A stretch of DNA of 64,000 bases from Aotearoamyces nothofagi (GCA_015345905.1 JADDTR010000021.1:248001-312000), one strand, 5' to 3'; positions 9,714 to 21,284 are shown, counted from the stretch's first letter. Numbers and translations: made by a program. Notes: generated by a model from the sequence alone, not told the origin.

Positions 9714-10961
9714 ATGTTCTTTTCAACTACTTCCGTTGCCATTATTGGCTTTGCATCATACGCCAGCGCCCACATGATAATGAACACACCTGTTCCCTAC
9801 GGAAAATCCACCCTCAACAACAGCCCTCTCGCAGCCGATGGTAGCGATTTCCCCTGCAAACAAAGATCCGGGGTCTATACGCTTGAAGATCCCGTCAACA
9901 CTATGGCTCTGGGCTCATCACAATCTCTGGCTTTTACTGGAAGTGCCACCCATGGAGGTGGTTCATGCCAAGTATCGATTACTTATGACTCTGCTCCCTC
10001 AACAGACAGCACCTGGAAGGTCATCCACTCTATTGAAGGTGGCTGCCCCATCAAGGGTGTTGCCGGAAACAATGGGGATGATGCCAGCGCAGTCGATCCC
10101 GATACCTACAGCTTCACGGTCCCAACGTCACTTCCCACAGGCAATGCAACCCTCGCTTGGACTTGGTTCAACAAAGTAGGAAACCGTGAAATGTACATGA
10201 ACTGCGCTCCAGTTAGCCTTACAGCAAGTTCGTCGAAAAGAAGCGACGATAATGAGCTGGTGTCCCGGAATGCTATTCGGCTGGCTGAGAGAGACGAAGC
10301 CGCATTCAACGCACTCCCAGACATGTTCGTTGCCAATATCGGCAACGGCTGCGGCACCGTTGACTCCACCGACCTCCTCTTTCCAGATCCTGGTGATTCC
10401 GTTGAGCAAGATGGCCAAGCTACCTCGACAGCGCTATCTACACCTACCGGAAGCTGCCAAGCCGCCGTTGCTGGCGCATCTGCGACTGCTGGCGCCTCTG
10501 CCGGTGCTACATCAGCTGCTGGTGCCTCGTCAGCTGCACCCGTGGCAACATCAGCTGCTGCTGCTTCAGTTGGGGGTGTCTTCGCAACAGTGTCACCTGT
10601 AGCCGGTTCATCTGCCGCTGCTACGGCTGCCGCTTCAGTTGCACCAGTAGCCTCCGTGATCGCATCTTCGGTTGGCTCTTCGCCTGCAACAGCAAGCTCT
10701 GCCGCGTCCACTGGTACCACCGGCTCAGGTAGCACTCTCACCGGGGCATGTACAACTGAAGGCGAGTGGAACTGTATCGGAGGTACTTCTTACCAAAGAT
10801 GTGCCAGCGGAACATGGTCAGCGGTGCAGCAGCTCGCTGCAGGAACGGAATGCACAGCTGGCGAGTCCACATCCTTCAGCATAGAGGCCATCGCTGCTGC
10901 CAAAAGAGAGGTCCGCTTCTCCAACGCACATATCCGCCGCCATCTGCACCGGGCATCCTGA
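9714..10961 (+). CDS. Secreted AA11 lytic polysaccharide monooxygenase (chitin-active type) with C-terminal X278-like module
   Basis: Copper enzyme that oxidatively cleaves chitin in characterised AA11 members. Single exon, 415 residues. A signal peptide (residues 1-19, ending ASYASA) leaves His20 as the mature N terminus, as the copper histidine brace requires. The second brace His is His80 in THGGGSC, and the axial Tyr is Tyr161 in REMYMNC. The segment PVPYGKSTLNNSPL is typical of the family. A long Ala/Ser/Thr linker (about residues 240-345) leads to a Cys-rich module beginning CTTEGEWNCIGG, followed by YQRCASGTW, which matches the X278 module often fused to AA11. The protein ends in a KR dibasic site and a His/Arg-rich tail (RRHLHRAS). 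No GPI signal is evident. Confidence 0.9.
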   Translation: MFFSTTSVAIIGFASYASAHMIMNTPVPYGKSTLNNSPLAADGSDFPCKQRSGVYTLEDPVNTMALGSSQSLAFTGSATHGGGSCQVSITYDSAPSTDSTWKVIHSIEGGCPIKGVAGNNGDDASAVDPDTYSFTVPTSLPTGNATLAWTWFNKVGNREMYMNCAPVSLTASSSKRSDDNELVSRNAIRLAERDEAAFNALPDMFVANIGNGCGTVDSTDLLFPDPGDSVEQDGQATSTALSTPTGSCQAAVAGASATAGASAGATSAAGASSAAPVATSAAAASVGGVFATVSPVAGSSAAATAAASVAPVASVIASSVGSSPATASSAASTGTTGSGSTLTGACTTEGEWNCIGGTSYQRCASGTWSAVQQLAAGTECTAGESTSFSIEAIAAAKREVRFSNAHIRRHLHRAS

Positions 10962-11311
10962 TCTTTCATCGCTGGCCGAGAAAGTTCTTATGCTCTGTAA
11001 CTACATTAGGTTGGTGTTTAGGTTGATCTTTGGACGGGATTCATTGTACATAGGTTTTTGGATTTAAGTGTGCGCATTTGAAAAGGAGCATGGCTTGCAC
11101 TGGAAAAGAAAGGCGGAAGCGGATACGCTCATGTGGATATTCATCACATTGCATAGACGATTGGAATGAAAGAGTTCTGTGTGCTTGTTAGCCTCTGATG
11201 ATGGATGCTCGAATGCTCGAATGCTCTGTACGTAAATCAAAGATTTCACACTCGAAAATTTCCCATCAAGTAATAAAAATATATTAGCTATAAGCCTATA
11301 ACCCCCACAGC
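10962..11311. other. Convergent 3' intergenic region
   Basis: 350 bases between the AA11 stop codon and the DUF3433 stop codon, AT-rich toward 11250-11290. It should hold both transcript ends. No gene or repeat seen. Confidence 0.7.
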
Positions 11312-14300
11312 TTAAATCCACGTCCTCGGCTCCCTCTCATCCCCGCCCTTCCGTCCCCACCCCCACCTCCTCCTCGCCCCCGGATTCTGCGCCTTCAGCG
11401 GCACCACCAGAGCCTGCCTCTCGATCCCCACATGCGCCCTGCCATCCCGGCCGATGAATCTCCCATAGCCGTACCTCCGCGCGCGCCTGGCCGGCGGCGC
11501 ATCCGTCAGGTCGTCCAGGGCATGGCTGGCGGCGCAGTACGCGACGACGGAGGCGATGGTGGTGGGCAAGCGCGGCAGGAAGCGCTGCGGGCGGCGGGCG
11601 TAGTAGGCGACGGCGGCGCAGAGGTGGGCGCCGAGGAGGGCGGCGCAGACGGCGAACAGCGGCGCCGACATGAAGATGCGCGTCTGCCGCACGGCGAGGG
11701 TGAGGGTGGGGCCGGGGCCGGGGGGCGCGGGGCCGAGGACGTGCGGGTTGAGGGCGAGCAGGATGGCGAAGAGCTGCGCGTAGAGGGCCTCGACGGCCGG
11801 GACCAGGGCGGCCACGGGCGGCAGGGGGGACTGCGGCGAGACGAGGGCCGCGGTGCCGAGCTTTGCTCGCAGCAGCGCGTTGGCCCAGTCCGACGTGAAG
11901 GAGTCGTTGTGCCACGCGAACGCCAGGCTGGCGGGCGCGATGAGCCGGTTCGCCTGGACGAGGAGGGGCGTGCTGCCGCTGGAGCCCGCGGGGAAGTACT
12001 GTGCGGTGGAGGCGTCGAAGGCGCTTGTCCGGGCGGCGCCGAGGACGTGGCCGGCGGGGTCGACGGCGACGTCGAACTGGGCGGAGCGTAGCCGCGGGAC
12101 GCAGCTCATGAAGGCGTACTCGAGGGAGCGGCCCTGCGTGCTGTTCTGTGCGGGCGCGCCGCTGCCCGGCGCTGCGGCCCCGAGGCGCACCCAGCCGGCG
12201 ACGATGCGTGTCTCGCAGAAGTCCTGGTCGTCGGAGAACGAGAAGGGGAACATGGGCGTGATGACCTCGAATGCCGACGCGGCCGTGCTCGGGGCGGTGA
12301 CCTGGGTGGTGGCGTTGGTGCCATCCCGTTGGGCAAAGGAGACGCACTTGACGCTGCTGCCGTTCGGAGAGGTATAGGTCGTCATGAACTGGACCTCTGT
12401 GAGCTCTTCGTCGACGTTGAATATGAGGCTGCTATTGCCCATTTGCGGGTAGATGGGCTCGCATTGGACTTCTGCTCCGAAGGCCCGCGTAGAGCCTGAG
12501 AATTGCTGGATCTGAGACGCGGTACTGGAAGATTGGTTTAGTTCTGATATATCAGAGTCAAGTTGGAACGGAACGTAGAAGTTGTCGTTGTCCACCCAAG
12601 ACGGCAGAGCTGTGCCTTGTGTAAGGTTGGCAAGGAGTACGTAGAATGGATCGTAATAGTACGCGGATGTTTGCGCGTTCCCAAATGTTGTGATGGGCGT
12701 GCCATTGAAGTTCGTTGAGGTCTGGTACTGTGAGCCTTTTGCTATTTCCACCGTCGTTGGGAGCTCGGTGAAGAGTCCGCTCAGGGCAACTGCAAGAACA
12801 TTCGTAGAGATTGCCACGCAGCATATTACTGCCAGAAGGAAGTGTCGAGATTTGATCGCACGCCACACCACAAGTTGTGGAGGTACGGATGTGTACCTGA
12901 CCTCGATCGACGAGGATGCTTTTGCCTTGCCTCTCCTGAGCTCGTCAAACGGCTGTAGGAGGCAGAGGATGCGGTTTAGAATAGCCCAGATTGGATCGAG
13001 GAATGTAGAGAATGCCGTTGGCAGATAATTTTCGAGAATACTTAGAACCACCGAGTTATTCGAGGGACGAATTAAACCTTTGATTCTTGTCAGTGAAGTA
13101 GCATAAATATAGCCAGTTATAACATGCCGTTATTATAAGTGATCCGCACATAGAAGAATATGAGAGCCCCGATAGCCAGAGCTATGAAAATGGTGAAAGC
13201 TATCCCGACAGGAATTGACAATTCAAAAGGTCGAACGGGCTTGAATTTCTTCAACGAGATCTCCTCTGCCTTATCAGATTCCAAGTTTTGCTTGACTTGG
13301 CGCACTTCCAATTGCATGTTCCCTTTTTGGGCTTTCGTAGTAGACCCCCCGAGGCGAAAATAAGTGCCAGAAAGTCTGGTGCTCAAGACTTCTGCTGTTG
13401 TCATTCCGTCATCTTTAAACAAAGGTAGCATGTCTTCACTGTTGTTGATAATGGACATGATGTCTATAATGGAGGCCGGATCTGTAGTCATCTTGCTTAC
13501 TCGGTGATGCGAATAATACCATAGTGCACTTGAGAGGAGGACAACAACAACCAGTGCAGCCTCGACCACGACGGAAAAGATTCTTACCAAAACTATAGCA
13601 CCAGGCCTGTCTTCTCGTATCCCTGGACGAGTATTTGCGTCAGATGAATTGCTGGATGCTGCTGTCAAAGTAGAGATAGCAACGGAAAATAAAAGCTGAT
13701 GTGCCTTTTCGAAAGCATCTTGGAGTACAGCGGGGTCCGAAAAATCATCGATAGGCAAGGAAGTCCCGGCAACTGCAAATCCAACCATATTAGATACAGG
13801 AGATGCTATGCTGTAGTTAACGAGCCGTGGATATTGTTGTAGTACTGTAGTCTCTGGGTAATCTTGTCTACTTCGATCCGAAGACACTCCGGTGCCGATA
13901 ATATACTCAAAATTTGTAACATTGAAGACTTCCTTGACTGATGTTGGGCCGGACTCCAGATTGCTTGTATTCTGAGATGTAACATCGGTCGAGAGCGATA
14001 GATTCGATGCGAAAACTGTGTTGGACGCGTTCTGTAATTGGTAGCTCGGTTTGCAGAAAATTGCTGTAAGATTATTATAAACCAAGTCATCTGTCTGGGA
14101 TGCTGCACTTCCCCAGAGGGCAAGAAAATTGTCAGATTGATCAGAGGTACAATTTTCATTCTCGAGGGCAAATCCGGGGGCAGCACCGTAGTCGTTGGTA
14201 TAGTATCCAATGTATAGCAGAAAATAACTTGCGTTTATTCCGCGAGAATCGGGAAGCTCGATGCTCGGCACGGAGCAGCCTTCTCCGTTACTGAATGTAT

Positions 14301-15519
14301 ACGTAAAGCTGGGTTGGACGACAACCTCTGCCGGGGAACAAGTGAGAGCCGTACTATAAGTCTGTGTATATGTCGACCAAGTCTCGCTTTCAGCTGCCGT
14401 TTTATCGTCATCTTCAACAGGGGCAAAGGGCATAACCGCATAGTCCCTCGTGGTGTACGCTGGCATTCTCTGATCTAGCCAGGCAATTTCGTATGCAGTA
14501 TTGAGAAAGGTCCCATTGAGCGCACTAGATTGGGTCTCGATAGGTACAAGAGTTGCCGTAGTTGCCATGGACGTCTGCTTTGAACGCAAAATAACCTCGG
14601 AGGTAAATATCGCAGATTGTAAAGGAGTGATGTACCAGAATATGATGACCATAATCGTCCCTGCATAGAAAACAGACCAATGTCTGCAAAGCGTCAGCAT
14701 GGTAGCCTTTGGCAGTCTTGATCAGATAGAAAACCACATGTGCGGGATATCTCGTTGAACGGTCAATTATAGTTGATAGCAGGAATAGCAATGATTTTAG
14801 CTATACACTATGAAGGGACTAATCCTCTTACCTGCATTTAGCGGCTGTCACCGGCACAAAAGCAAGAAAATCAAACGGATATTGAAGCAGCAAGGAGTTT
14901 TCCGCCGATGCTCCACGTTCTTTTGAAAGCTGAAACCATGGCTCTAAACGCTTGGCATCGAGGTCCACCCAGCTCCATATCATGCTATAGAAGACGGATA
15001 TGATCGTCGGGAGGTAAAGGTAAGCAAATATTGATGGATTTGGCAAGTCGTTGAGAGTCCTGCCAAATACAAGTGCCCCGGTTCCTAGAACATTATTGCT
15101 AACTCCAGCTAAATGCGAGAGCCATTCAAGGACTCCTATCAATAGTAATGATACAAGTACAAAGCTGCCAAGTACAGGAGCGCGCAACGTGGCTGGCTTC
15201 CAATATCTCACTGAAGCTTCAAAAAGCAATATTAGCATCTATGCCGTCGAGGGGGGGTAATGGCTATACCATCAATCGATGTACTGGTGTTTCTCCATGA
15301 CCTAGCTTTAATAATCCAAGACTTCCATGATGGCTGCTTGCTGAGTGAATCCCCATGACCGTCCCCATAGCCAAACCTGAATAAATCCTCCTCAAAAATC
15401 TCTATCGCATCGTATCTAGCATCTTTCTTTGATATATCAGTGTGGTAGCTTGGAGGGTATGACGACTCTCTCTCCTCCAAAGGACTAGATCGGGTATTGT
15501 TGACAGGATCCACGAACAT
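11312..15519 (-). CDS. Two-repeat DUF3433 multi-pass membrane protein
   Basis: Large fungal membrane protein of unknown function. Exons on the - strand are 15519-15285, 15216-14832, 14683-13128 and 13077-11312, giving 1313 residues with all junctions in frame. The first intron has a perfect TGCTAATA branch site. Splice 2 rebuilds RHWSVFYAG followed by ITPLQSAIF, a DUF3433 hallmark. The third intron (13127-13078, 50 bases) appears to be GC-AG with donor GCATGT; it joins YNNG to LIRPSNNSVV and then ILENYLPT, matching the family, whereas the nearest GT choice would give a 38-base intron. Helices include PVLGSFVLVSLLLIG, FSVVVEAALVVVVLLSSALW and FTIFIALAIGALIFFYV. Extracellular parts carry many NxS/T sites. 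The 3' third is far richer in GC than the rest. Confidence 0.87.
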
Positions 15520-16082
15520 CAGGTCGTCGGATTTGAAAAGACAACACAGTATTTAATAAAGGATAGGTTGCTAAAGAGATAGAGGTCTAGCGTTCCAAAT
15601 TTTAGGAAATGACGAGGAATAGGAAATGACGAGGAAGTGCTATCGACCTGCGATTGAAGAGATAGAGTTCAAATAAAATATACTGGACTAGAGCTTGAGA
15701 TATGAACTATGACAACATATAGGAAACAGAATACCCGCGAGGCGCAGTTTCAGTGGAACTCTGAAATGCTTTGCATTTAACGCATGCATACCCAGGGTAG
15801 TTGCAGGATATCATTTCATTGGCTCCTAAGGCTGTTGCACCCAACAACAACTTGAAAAAATACTCATTATGGTACTGTACTCCTGTATTTGAGATGTGGA
15901 ATATGCATGTTGGCGTTTCAAAAGCTGCGGCGTGGAAGGGTGATGCCGATAGCAGTGTATCAGAAATAGAATAATAAGCGCTGATGTGGGGAAGACCTTG
16001 ATCTGCAAAATTTAAGCGACCCACTGGGCAAGCCACGTCAAGAGCATACGCGCCCGACGAGAGCCGTGCCGCGAGCATTAAG
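15520..16082. promoter_or_regulatory. Divergent promoter region of DUF3433 gene and YIH1
   Basis: 563 bases between the two start codons. The region is AT-rich around 15540-15700. An antisense open frame (15707-16126) crosses the YIH1 start but has no recognisable domain. No strong palindrome seen. Confidence 0.5.
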
Positions 16083-16922
16083 ATGCAAGAAGACCTGGAA
16101 AACGAGGTCGAGGTCATCAATTCCATCTATGGCGATGGGACGCTTGCGGCTGCGGATGAGGCCGGCGTCTATGTGCTTAATCTGCCGAATCAGGATGTTT
16201 CACTGAGGATCCAGTTTGACGAGGAGTACCCGCATACGCCTCCGACTGTGCTAGGAACGCAAAGCTCCGGAGAACACATGAGAAAGGGTGAAGCTGCTTA
16301 CGTGCTTGAGGTATTTCGGGAGGCTGTTGGCCGCCTCTTCCGGCCTGGAGAGGTGTGTCTCTACGATGTCATCGAGGATGTGACAAGCGGGCTCGATGCC
16401 GCAGCTGAGATCCATGAAGAGGAGCATGAAATTCATGATCTTCAAGATGCTTTCACATCGGCAAGCCTTTCAGAATCCGCGGATTTAGGCTCTGATCCAC
16501 CGCCTTGGATTCTGTCTGACGTTGTCATTGAGCTCAAATCGGTCTTCATCGCTCGCTGCGCACCCGTCACGTCCCCTGACCAAGCGAAGCAATATCTCCA
16601 GCATCTGCTAGACACTGACAAGAAAGTTGCCAAAGCTACACATAATATCACGGCACATCGGATTAAAGGTGATAACGGCGTCAGTTTCCAGGATTGCGAT
16701 GATGATGGTGAGACTGCCGCTGGAGGTCGCGTACTTCACCTTATGCAGCTCATGGATATTTGGAACGTTATGGTTGTTGTGACACGTTGGTACGGAGGCC
16801 AGAAACTTGGACCTGCAAGATTTGGTATCATCAACACTGTTGCTCGAGATGCATTTGTCAAAGGCGGATACGTCCAGGATCATGAGTCTAGTAGTACTTC
16901 CAAAAAGAAGGGGAAACGATAA
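16083..16922 (+). CDS. yih1: Yih1/IMPACT homologue, regulator of Gcn1-Gcn2 signalling
   Basis: Cytoplasmic inhibitor of the eIF2-alpha kinase Gcn2, acting by competing for Gcn1. Single exon, 279 residues. An N-terminal RWD domain (about residues 1-105) shows EVINSIYGDG and LRIQFDEEYPHTPP. The C-terminal ancient UPF0029/Impact domain (about 150-265) shows ITAHRIKGDNG and VVVTRWYGGQKLGPARF, the family signature. The tail is basic (SKKKGKR). Length and domain order match the fungal family. The start ATG immediately precedes the RWD helix, as in homologues. Confidence 0.93.
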   Translation: MQEDLENEVEVINSIYGDGTLAAADEAGVYVLNLPNQDVSLRIQFDEEYPHTPPTVLGTQSSGEHMRKGEAAYVLEVFREAVGRLFRPGEVCLYDVIEDVTSGLDAAAEIHEEEHEIHDLQDAFTSASLSESADLGSDPPPWILSDVVIELKSVFIARCAPVTSPDQAKQYLQHLLDTDKKVAKATHNITAHRIKGDNGVSFQDCDDDGETAAGGRVLHLMQLMDIWNVMVVVTRWYGGQKLGPARFGIINTVARDAFVKGGYVQDHESSSTSKKKGKR

Positions 16923-18390
16923 TGTTGGTTGCTGGAACTTTTGACAAGCATCTCTTTCGGCGGGCATCGATTCGCTTTAGCTGAAGCCTCATATGTCCTG
17001 ATGCTGGATCTCAGGTATCGGACGATTACATCCTAATTGGGATGGAGCCTCGGTCGTGATGCCATATAAAATCCGGGGTATATCCGACATAAAGTGTGGA
17101 GTAAAACTGCGCCGGCTATCGGATCAGCTAGTTATCTCCGGATAAATTACACTCCTGGACCTTTGAAAGTGGCCACCGTCGAGTTCACTAATACCTTTGG
17201 AGGGATTGCTTATTACTGCTCTCATCGATCGATATCTAGAGCTCAATTATCATAGGGTCTCACGCGAAATTTTGAAACCTGGTCTCGGAATTTTTTAACA
17301 TCAAATATCCTGGCTCATATAAGTTGTCGATGAAAGCGCTCGAATGGACTCGATTCCACGAAGGTTTGAGAGACTGCATATGAATATTGCAGAGAATCTG
17401 TTATTCACAAAAAGTTCAAGCAATCCAGAACCCAAAACCCAAAATAGGGACAACAGGCAAAGAGGATGAGAAGATTTCTCTAAAGGCTCGTGCAGGTTAT
17501 ACAGAAACAAGAGACGTTAACGACGAGGACGAGTTGGTTATTTTATTCTTGTTAATGAAGCCTAGACAGAAATTTACGCAAGAGTTGGTGGGTGAAGCAG
17601 ATTATGTTATGGAATTTTATCAAGCCGTCGGGGGCACTGCTTGACCCTGAGTTGCTGTAATACTATTGCCAGTTCACGAAGGTAGATGAGTTGCTAGAGC
17701 GAAAGAGCAAGTTGTAGGGGTATATGTGGCTCACGAGAGAATTGATTATATAGACGATTAGAAGCTTTACAAATAGGTTATGACCAATACACCTATCCTA
17801 GATATTCTACTCCGTGCTTATGGAAGATTGAAGTATATTGAGCGTCGCCTGATATGGAATCCTAATCCGAGATACAGCACCGAGGTGCTGTGTAAGCCTC
17901 ATCCTGGGTGCGGAGCGGGCTTACACACCTTGACGCGTGACCACTAGGACATGGGTTCTTGCAGGGCGAAAGGTGGAAATGTTTGTCCTTACTGAGCAAA
18001 GGCGGAGATACTTTCATCTACCGGCAGTGCCCGCCATCGCCGATGCACCCTCCGCACACCGCGAAGCTTGAGCTGTATTGTTCATTCTACGGGCGGATCT
18101 GGCGCGCCATTACTGATAAGGCCCTCGGTCATGTCAGATGCGATACGCATCGCCGGATAAGGACCTACCCATAATTACCTATTTCGGGAATAACCTGTGG
18201 AGACAACCCGGTTATCTATACACCCCTAGCTTGTCGGTATCGCATCTTGTCTTTGTATGGGCCAGGGCCGACAATATAAGACGACGACATACTTTGACAA
18301 AATGCATTCTGGTCCTGATTCTTCAAGTATCTCAAGACTCTTACGAACAATAATTCCTAGTTGGCATTTTTGCTAAATCTGCTCAGCGCC
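16923..18390. other. Long intergenic / promoter region upstream of the MFS transporter
   Basis: About 1.47 kb with dense stop codons in most frames. An 85-codon open frame at 17387-17644 resembles nothing I recognise. The part nearest the transporter carries nested inverted repeats (17875-17927) and several CCGGATA or CGGATA elements (near 17153, 18152 and similar) that could serve Zn2Cys6 regulators. No transposon ends recognised. Confidence 0.55.
17875..17927. promoter_or_regulatory. Nested dyad symmetry upstream of the MFS transporter
   Basis: CAGCACC and GGTGCTG (17875-17881 and 17884-17890) form a 7-base perfect palindrome with a 2-base centre. Overlapping it, TGTGTAAGCC (17889-17898) pairs with GGCTTACACA (17918-17927), 10 of 10 bases around a 19-base loop. 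It lies about 460 bases before the start codon. Role unproven: an operator-like site or a transcribed hairpin are both possible. Confidence 0.5.
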
Positions 18391-20368
18391 ATGGCTTCAA
18401 TTGGAGAGAAAGACACCAAAGAAGTCACAGCAACTCAAAATGCTACGCCTTCTGTCATTGAAGAAACGGCAGAGGTACAGGGCAAGGATGACCTTGTCGT
18501 TGATGCCGTGAATGCTGAAACCGAATATACGGAGATCCAATACAAGAGACTTCTACGAAAGATAGACTTGTGCCTGCTTCCTCTGATGTGGGCAAGTGAT
18601 AAATCTTCTTGAGCCTGTGATGAGGAAGTCTCTAGATATTATATACTAACTGTATTTTGGTAGTTCTGTTATGGAACCCAGCAAGCAGACAAGACTGCCG
18701 TGAGTACCCAAGCTACATTTGGCTTGCGAGAAGATACACATCTTGTTGGCCAGCAATACGCTTGTATGTGACTCTGAAAGCCGGTTGCTCTAGCTCCTCT
18801 TGCGGTCTAATGCTGACGTGACTTGATGCTATAGGGTTGACAACCATCTTCTATATTTCTTACCTCGTCTGTGAAGGGCCTGCCAACTATTTCATCCAGC
18901 GTTTAAATCTTGGCCGCACTCTTGGAGTGTGCATGTTCCTCTGGGGTACGTTCTGAGTATGCCATATCTATGCTATGGTCGTCTAACATTCCTTAAGGCG
19001 TAATCGTACTTTGTATTGCATTTGCCACGAACTGGGCCGGGCTTATGGTCCTTCGCTCCCTTCAGGGTGCTATGGAGTGCACTATTTCACCCTCCTTCCT
19101 GCTTCTTACCGGCACATGGTACACAACTCGCGAGCACACTTTCCGTGCCATCATCTGGGGCACAGCAAACTCCGGGATGCAGATTATAACCGGTCTCATC
19201 AACTACGGAATCGGCAGCCGCGCAGAAACACATGGCGGACTTGCACCGTGGAAGGGAATCTCGCTGTTCTTGGGATCTCTCACAATCGTGCTCTCGATTT
19301 TGGTGTTTTTCATCCTGGGCACTCCTCGTGAAGTTAGTTGGCTCTCGGAGAATGAGAAGCGTATGGCTACAGCCCGAGTTGTGAAGAACCAGACAGGATC
19401 TGATCGACAAAAGAGATCTGAGTGGAAATGGGACCAGGTATGTCTTGAGGAATTTGAGGGGTATCTTGATTCGTATTCTGACAATTTCCGTTCCTCTTAG
19501 GTTATCATTGCCTTTAAAGACCCTCAGACATATTTCTTTTTCTTCGTTACAATCATCAACTCGCTACCAAACGGAGGCATCACGACCTTTGGAAATCTTG
19601 TCTATGTCTCTTTTGGGTTCACAAGTCTTGAAACACTCCTCAAAGGCACTACACCCCAGCAGTTGGTTTCAATTGTTTGGTTCCTTACTGTGGGCATTAC
19701 TACACTCCACAGACCAAACCTTCGCTGTAAGTTTCACCATTCCTGTTAGAAGAACCCCACTAATGGTGTATGGTATATTAGTCTTCTTTATGATGGTGTC
19801 CCTCTTACCAGCATTTGCAGGGATGCTGGCGCTTGCTCTACTACCTAGAACAGGTCACCTTTGGCTTCGTTGGGGAATGTTCCTCATGACTGTCACCGGA
19901 AACCTTCCAGGTCTTCGTAAGCAGTCCTACTTCCCTAACTACAGAGCTAGAACTAACAGTTGACAGTCATCTGGACTTTCCTTCCTTCGAACGTTGCAGG
20001 CCGGACGAAGAAGAGCGTTACAGGCACTGTCCTGTTTGTTGCTTACTGTACCGGTAATGCGATTGGTGCTCAAATCTTCCGGGCCAAGGATGCGCCTCTA
20101 TACATTAATGGCCTCATTGTGTGCGCAGCTATGTTTGGTCTCGAATTTGTACTAATGGGAGTTTGGAGAACATATTGTATGCTATATTCCTTTAATTCCC
20201 TTCGTAATCGCTAACTAACATTTTTCAGACATCCTAGAGAACAAAAAGAGAGCCAAGAAAATTGCTAGTCTTGGGCTTACTCCTGAAGAATCCGAAAGAC
20301 AGGGCCATTTGAATGCCGAGGCTGATATGACGGATAGGGAGAATATTCATTTCAAGTATCAGTACTAA
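18391..20368 (+). CDS. MFS transporter, allantoate permease (Dal5/ACS) family
   Basis: Plasma-membrane proton-coupled uptake carrier for an organic anion such as allantoate, a vitamin or a dipeptide; the substrate is not predictable. Eight exons: 18391-18591, 18664-18763, 18835-18945, 18998-19437, 19501-19726, 19782-19916, 19967-20176 and 20229-20368 (520 residues). Intron 1 is GC-AG: the donor is GCAAGT after LPLMW, and splicing gives LPLMWFCYGTQQADKTA, the conserved first helix of the family. Family signatures include GLREDTHLVGQQY, LRSLQGAMECTISPSFLLLTG, ANSGMQI and FVAYCTGNAIGAQIF. The N and C termini are hydrophilic and cytoplasmic. Neighbouring genes do not reveal a pathway. Confidence 0.9.
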
Positions 20369-21284
20369 GTAGTTGGCCGGTCAAAGTATATCAGGATTTG
20401 TTCGAGGTATTCAAAAATAAAAGAGGGTGCTCCCATCTCAATATTGTATCAGTTGATAGAATTATTATAATAGTATAATTAGTATTAGAATATGATATAT
20501 CGGAGTAACCAAGCAAAGAAGACCCAATCTGCAATAACATTAGGTTCTAAATAAAATAGTTACGGATTGTCTATGATTTATTTCGTATTTTTAGACTATG
20601 CTATCGAAACTATCATCTACCTCTGATATGTCAATATGAAGTCATATTTCATCATCTATACTTTGGTAGAATTAGCGGCTAGCTAGCTACTACTGTAGAT
20701 AATTATCATCTTGTACATAAGCATTTGTTCAGGATAAAGGTGGATTTGAGCCGCCCGAGTATTTCTTATCTTCGGAACTTAATTATCAATCAAAGTGGAA
20801 ACGCAATATGCACCGGATCTCAATAGATCTCGACAATGATCTGCGACGCTCCCAGCCATCGATCCACGGGAATAAACAATCTATGAATCTTGAATCCTGA
20901 TTATCGAAGTCCGAGACGATAGGTGCCGGCCGGAACGGATCTTGGAAGCCATACCCGTTTGAGCTGCCCGACCAATCTATCGGTAATCGCAATCGCAACC
21001 CGGCCGGACATGGATCCGGACATGTCACGGGAATTGCTAAGGATATCGGTATCGGAGGAGCCTCGCGATTTTGTGACGTCTATCGAGGAGGATCGCTTTC
21101 ACATTGCTATACCTTGGCTAAGCAAGTTTTCTGCTGTGAGGCTCACAAAGCATATTATAGACTTTTTACCGGCCGGACTGCTATTGGAAGCTTCATATAA
21201 TCACTGCCACGCCGTATCTGCCTCTCCTGAATCCTCTGCTACCCCTTTCTCGTTAAAGTTGTCAATTCGGAGATTCTATTCAAG
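20369..21284. other. Intergenic, AT-rich then promoter of the aminotransferase
   Basis: 916 bases. 20400-20720 is strongly AT-rich with a run of TATAATAGTATAATTAG-type sequence, consistent with a 3' flank. 20750-21284 has a more even composition, with short open frames on both strands that look accidental. No repeat or RNA gene seen. Confidence 0.6.

Noticed and set aside
11432-12377. Long + strand open frames (up to 219 codons) opposite the DUF3433 gene
   Set aside because: Shadow of GC-rich coding sequence; the sense frame has clear membrane helices and family motifs.
15707-16126. 139-codon - strand frame overlapping the yih1 start
   Set aside because: Looks somewhat protein-like but has no recognisable domain, and covers the divergent promoter and the first codons of yih1. 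Not enough support.
17387-17644. 85-codon + strand frame, considered as a remnant of a mobile element
   Set aside because: No transposase or polymerase motif, no terminal repeats and no target-site duplication visible.
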